Position numbers and translations under genes: made by a program. 7,230 nt of DNA from an uncultured Cryomorphaceae bacterium (lineage in GTDB: Bacteria > Bacteroidota > Bacteroidia > Flavobacteriales > Schleiferiaceae), in contig CALCFH010000055.1 in assembly GCA_937900215.1 (NCBI GenBank), positions 1 through 7,230 on the forward strand, written 5' to 3'. Of the stretch, positions 5,625-7,230 are shown piece after piece. The notes under the pieces were generated by a model. It did not search any database. It saw only the letters and a list, made by a program, of their open reading frames with translations, and was not told where the DNA came from. Each line of letters begins with the position of its first letter. Within the stretch, counting starts at the first letter, position 1.

Positions 5625-6845
5625 TTAGAAGATCACTTGGAACAAGATTTCAATTTGACTGCTAGAAAGAACGCTCTGACCACTTAAGCTTGTATAAGAG
5701 GCCTGCAGTTTACAAGCGTTTCCTTTGAAATACTTAGAAGCGCCAACGGACCAACCAGAGCGTTCTTGAATAACCGAAGCTGCGTTTAATTCAAATTCAG
5801 GTGTTACGCCAAAGTATCTTGCGTCTATTCCGTAGGCTTTGTTCGGAAGGATGTAGCCAGCCTGAAAGTTGTAGCCCGTTCCTAGGGCCAAGAATTCGCT
5901 TATTTCTGTTGGTAAAAGTGCGTCGTTTCCTGTGGCGTTGATGTAGGATCCTTCTAGCTGAGTGGCGGTGGCTATAGCATATTCTCCCAACAGAGAGAAG
6001 CCTTTGTATTTCAGTAAAAAGTCTCCATATACCTGCCTGTAATCAGGCAATTGCGCATTTCCATTGATGTCGAACAGGCTAAAGTTGCCATGTCCTTCAC
6101 CTAACGCTTCACTGGCGCCATCGTTGTAACTGGCCGCTGCACCAATCACAAATTTTGGCGATTTTTCATAAGTTAGATCGGCTATGGATTGGTCGTTTCC
6201 TTTTGAAAAGAATCCGAGTGGATAAAGATCAAAGCGTGCGGCGTATTTAAATCCGCCTAAATCAATATCTCTTGAATCGGAGCCGAAAGAATTTCTACCA
6301 TCTCCAGAAGTGAAGGCCAACTGTGGTACAAATCCAAATTTAGATCCGCCAAATCGGTAATCTAGAAAAACACCAAATTCTCTTCCTGTATTACTAAAAG
6401 AAGTGCTCATCAGGCTTCTATCTGGATATTGAAGATGCGTTTCCATCACCAACATTTCGCGATTGTTTGCTAGACTTTGCTTTTGACCGACATACAGGTT
6501 CAATTTTTTGGTTGGATGGAAGCCAATCCAGGCGTCTAAGAGCGGATCATTGGCGCTGAAATCAAGCTGCACGAAAAAGCTAACGCCTTCTTCAATAGCC
6601 GATCCACCGAGGTTAAAATAAGAGCGACGAGAGTTGAGGAAGTAGTCTGCATCTGAGCCCTCAACAGTATTGATGCCGATATAGGGCTGCACCATTCCGC
6701 CTATGCTAAAGTAGTAAGCACTGTCGTTGAAGGTGAAATTCAAACCAGAACCAAGCTCAAAAGCCGCCTTGCTTTTTGAAGGTTTTTTTTGAGCCGAAAG
6801 CAAGCTGCTTACAGCAATAAAAGCAAGGAATAATATCTTTTTCAT
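5625..6845 (-). CDS. Outer-membrane porin, OprO/OprP (phosphate-selective porin) type
   Basis: A 406-aa beta-barrel porin resembling the Porin_O_P family, which forms channels selective for phosphate or other anions in Pseudomonas. A signal peptide is clear: MKK, hydrophobic core 4-15, then LLSA with probable cleavage after A18, before QKK. The mature chain shows alternating hydrophobic/aromatic strands, glycine-rich turns and family-like segments: YFLNSRRSYFNLGG (68-81), VQLDFSANDPLLDAWIGFHP (92-111), LYVGQKQ (117-123), PDRSLMS (141-147) and NTGREFGVF (152-160). It ends in a hydrophobic strand with terminal Phe (ILFQVIF), the Bam recognition signal. Many Bacteroidota members are named phosphate-selective on homology alone, so the substrate is uncertain. 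The 13-bp gap from the stop of the upstream gene suggests the two are co-transcribed. No separate terminator is seen, since the stop lies three bases from the convergent transporter gene. Confidence 0.85.
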   Translation of the reverse strand: MKKILFLAFIAVSSLLSAQKKPSKSKAAFELGSGLNFTFNDSAYYFSIGGMVQPYIGINTVEGSDADYFLNSRRSYFNLGGSAIEEGVSFFVQLDFSANDPLLDAWIGFHPTKKLNLYVGQKQSLANNREMLVMETHLQYPDRSLMSTSFSNTGREFGVFLDYRFGGSKFGFVPQLAFTSGDGRNSFGSDSRDIDLGGFKYAARFDLYPLGFFSKGNDQSIADLTYEKSPKFVIGAAASYNDGASEALGEGHGNFSLFDINGNAQLPDYRQVYGDFLLKYKGFSLLGEYAIATATQLEGSYINATGNDALLPTEISEFLALGTGYNFQAGYILPNKAYGIDARYFGVTPEFELNAASVIQERSGWSVGASKYFKGNACKLQASYTSLSGQSVLSSSQIEILFQVIF

Positions 6846-6858
6846 AGCGTTTTTATTC

Positions 6859-7230
6859 TCAGTTTAAACCCAGCAGTTCTTCCGCTTTGGTATAGCGATA
6901 AACAGGTAATTCTTGTCCTAATGCGGCTTTAATAACTTCAAAGTGCACAAAGCCGCTCGATACTTCTGGCTCAAGCACAGAAACAGCCAAATTGCTACGC
7001 TCTTGGTTCAAGAGAACAACAAAAGATCCTTTTGGAAACAGTACTTTCTTGCTCTCAATAGTTGTTTCAACTTCCTGAGGATGAATACCTTCATAAGCAT
7101 AGCTCTCTCTTTTATACTTTGAAATCGTATAAGCCTCTACCTCTATGCTTTTTTCTTCAGTTAATTCACGTACAACGACCCCTAAGGTTTGAAGCTTTTC
7201 AGCGGCAGCCGTTTCAGAGGGAAGAAGTAG
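6859..7230 (-). CDS. C-terminal part of a probable M14-family zinc carboxypeptidase (partial, runs off the right edge)
   Basis: The frame is open from the right edge to a TGA (minus) at 6859-6861, giving 123 residues of a protein whose start is outside the window. The fragment opens with a helical LLLPSETAAAEKLQTLGV, then beta-rich sequence containing SYAYEGIHP (43-51), VLFPKGSFVVLLNQERSNL (63-81), VSVLEPEVSSGF (83-94) and ELPVYRY (107-113). The order 'KGxFVVxxNQ...A...LEPE..S' resembles the C-terminal extension that follows the catalytic domain in large Bacteroidota M14 metallocarboxypeptidases. No zinc ligands or catalytic Glu can be checked because that domain is off the window. An unrelated protein with a similar beta domain remains possible. 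It lies upstream of the porin with a 13-bp gap and probably forms an operon with it. Confidence 0.65.
   Translation of the reverse strand, partial: LLLPSETAAAEKLQTLGVVVRELTEEKSIEVEAYTISKYKRESYAYEGIHPQEVETTIESKKVLFPKGSFVVLLNQERSNLAVSVLEPEVSSGFVHFEVIKAALGQELPVYRYTKAEELLGLN

Noticed and set aside
1..7230. CRISPR arrays, insertion sequences, rRNA or tRNA genes, phage or defence modules
   Set aside because: I looked for regularly spaced repeats, transposase sequence, terminal inverted repeats and tRNA-like folds on both strands and saw none; the window reads as ordinary chromosomal genes.

Overview
The window looks like chromosomal DNA of a Bacteroidota bacterium, most likely Flavobacteriales-like. 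The evidence is AT-rich intergenic DNA, starts without Shine-Dalgarno sequences, a promoter with the Bacteroidota -7 box TAnnTTTG, an OprO/P-type outer-membrane porin, and M14-peptidase and DASS-transporter sequences of the type I know from this phylum. This is inference from sequence character; no 16S gene or other definitive marker is present.

Layout. Bases 1-242 hold no recognisable gene, only an unexplained inverted repeat. A strong bidirectional terminator (243-279) closes an RhlE-type DEAD-box RNA helicase on the minus strand (281-1570), which has a clear promoter just upstream. A 293-bp divergent spacer leads to a plus-strand operon of three genes joined by two successive ATGA stop/start overlaps: hemW (heme chaperone, radical SAM), a cyclase-family putative metal hydrolase with a variant metal motif, and a small MmcQ/YjbR-family protein. 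After a T-rich spacer comes a DASS/SLC13 anion transporter (4266-5621). Its coding sequence visibly extends upstream to about 4203 but has no ATG, GTG or TTG there. Converging on it with only three bases between the stop codons is an OprO/P-like porin (5625-6845, minus). Thirteen bases upstream of the porin lies the C-terminal 123 codons of another minus-strand gene that runs off the right edge, probably an M14 zinc carboxypeptidase.

How the genes may work together. The helicase is a housekeeping RNA-remodelling enzyme. HemW and its two coupled partners are probably made from one mRNA, but the roles of the cyclase-family and YjbR proteins in that operon are unknown. The inner-membrane anion transporter and the outer-membrane anion-type porin could serve the same nutrient class, but they are convergent and not co-transcribed, so this is only suggestive.

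I did not find an obviously new multi-gene system. The most useful leads are the transporter's missing start codon, the variant cyclase metal motif coupled to hemW, and the changed substrate motif in the transporter.
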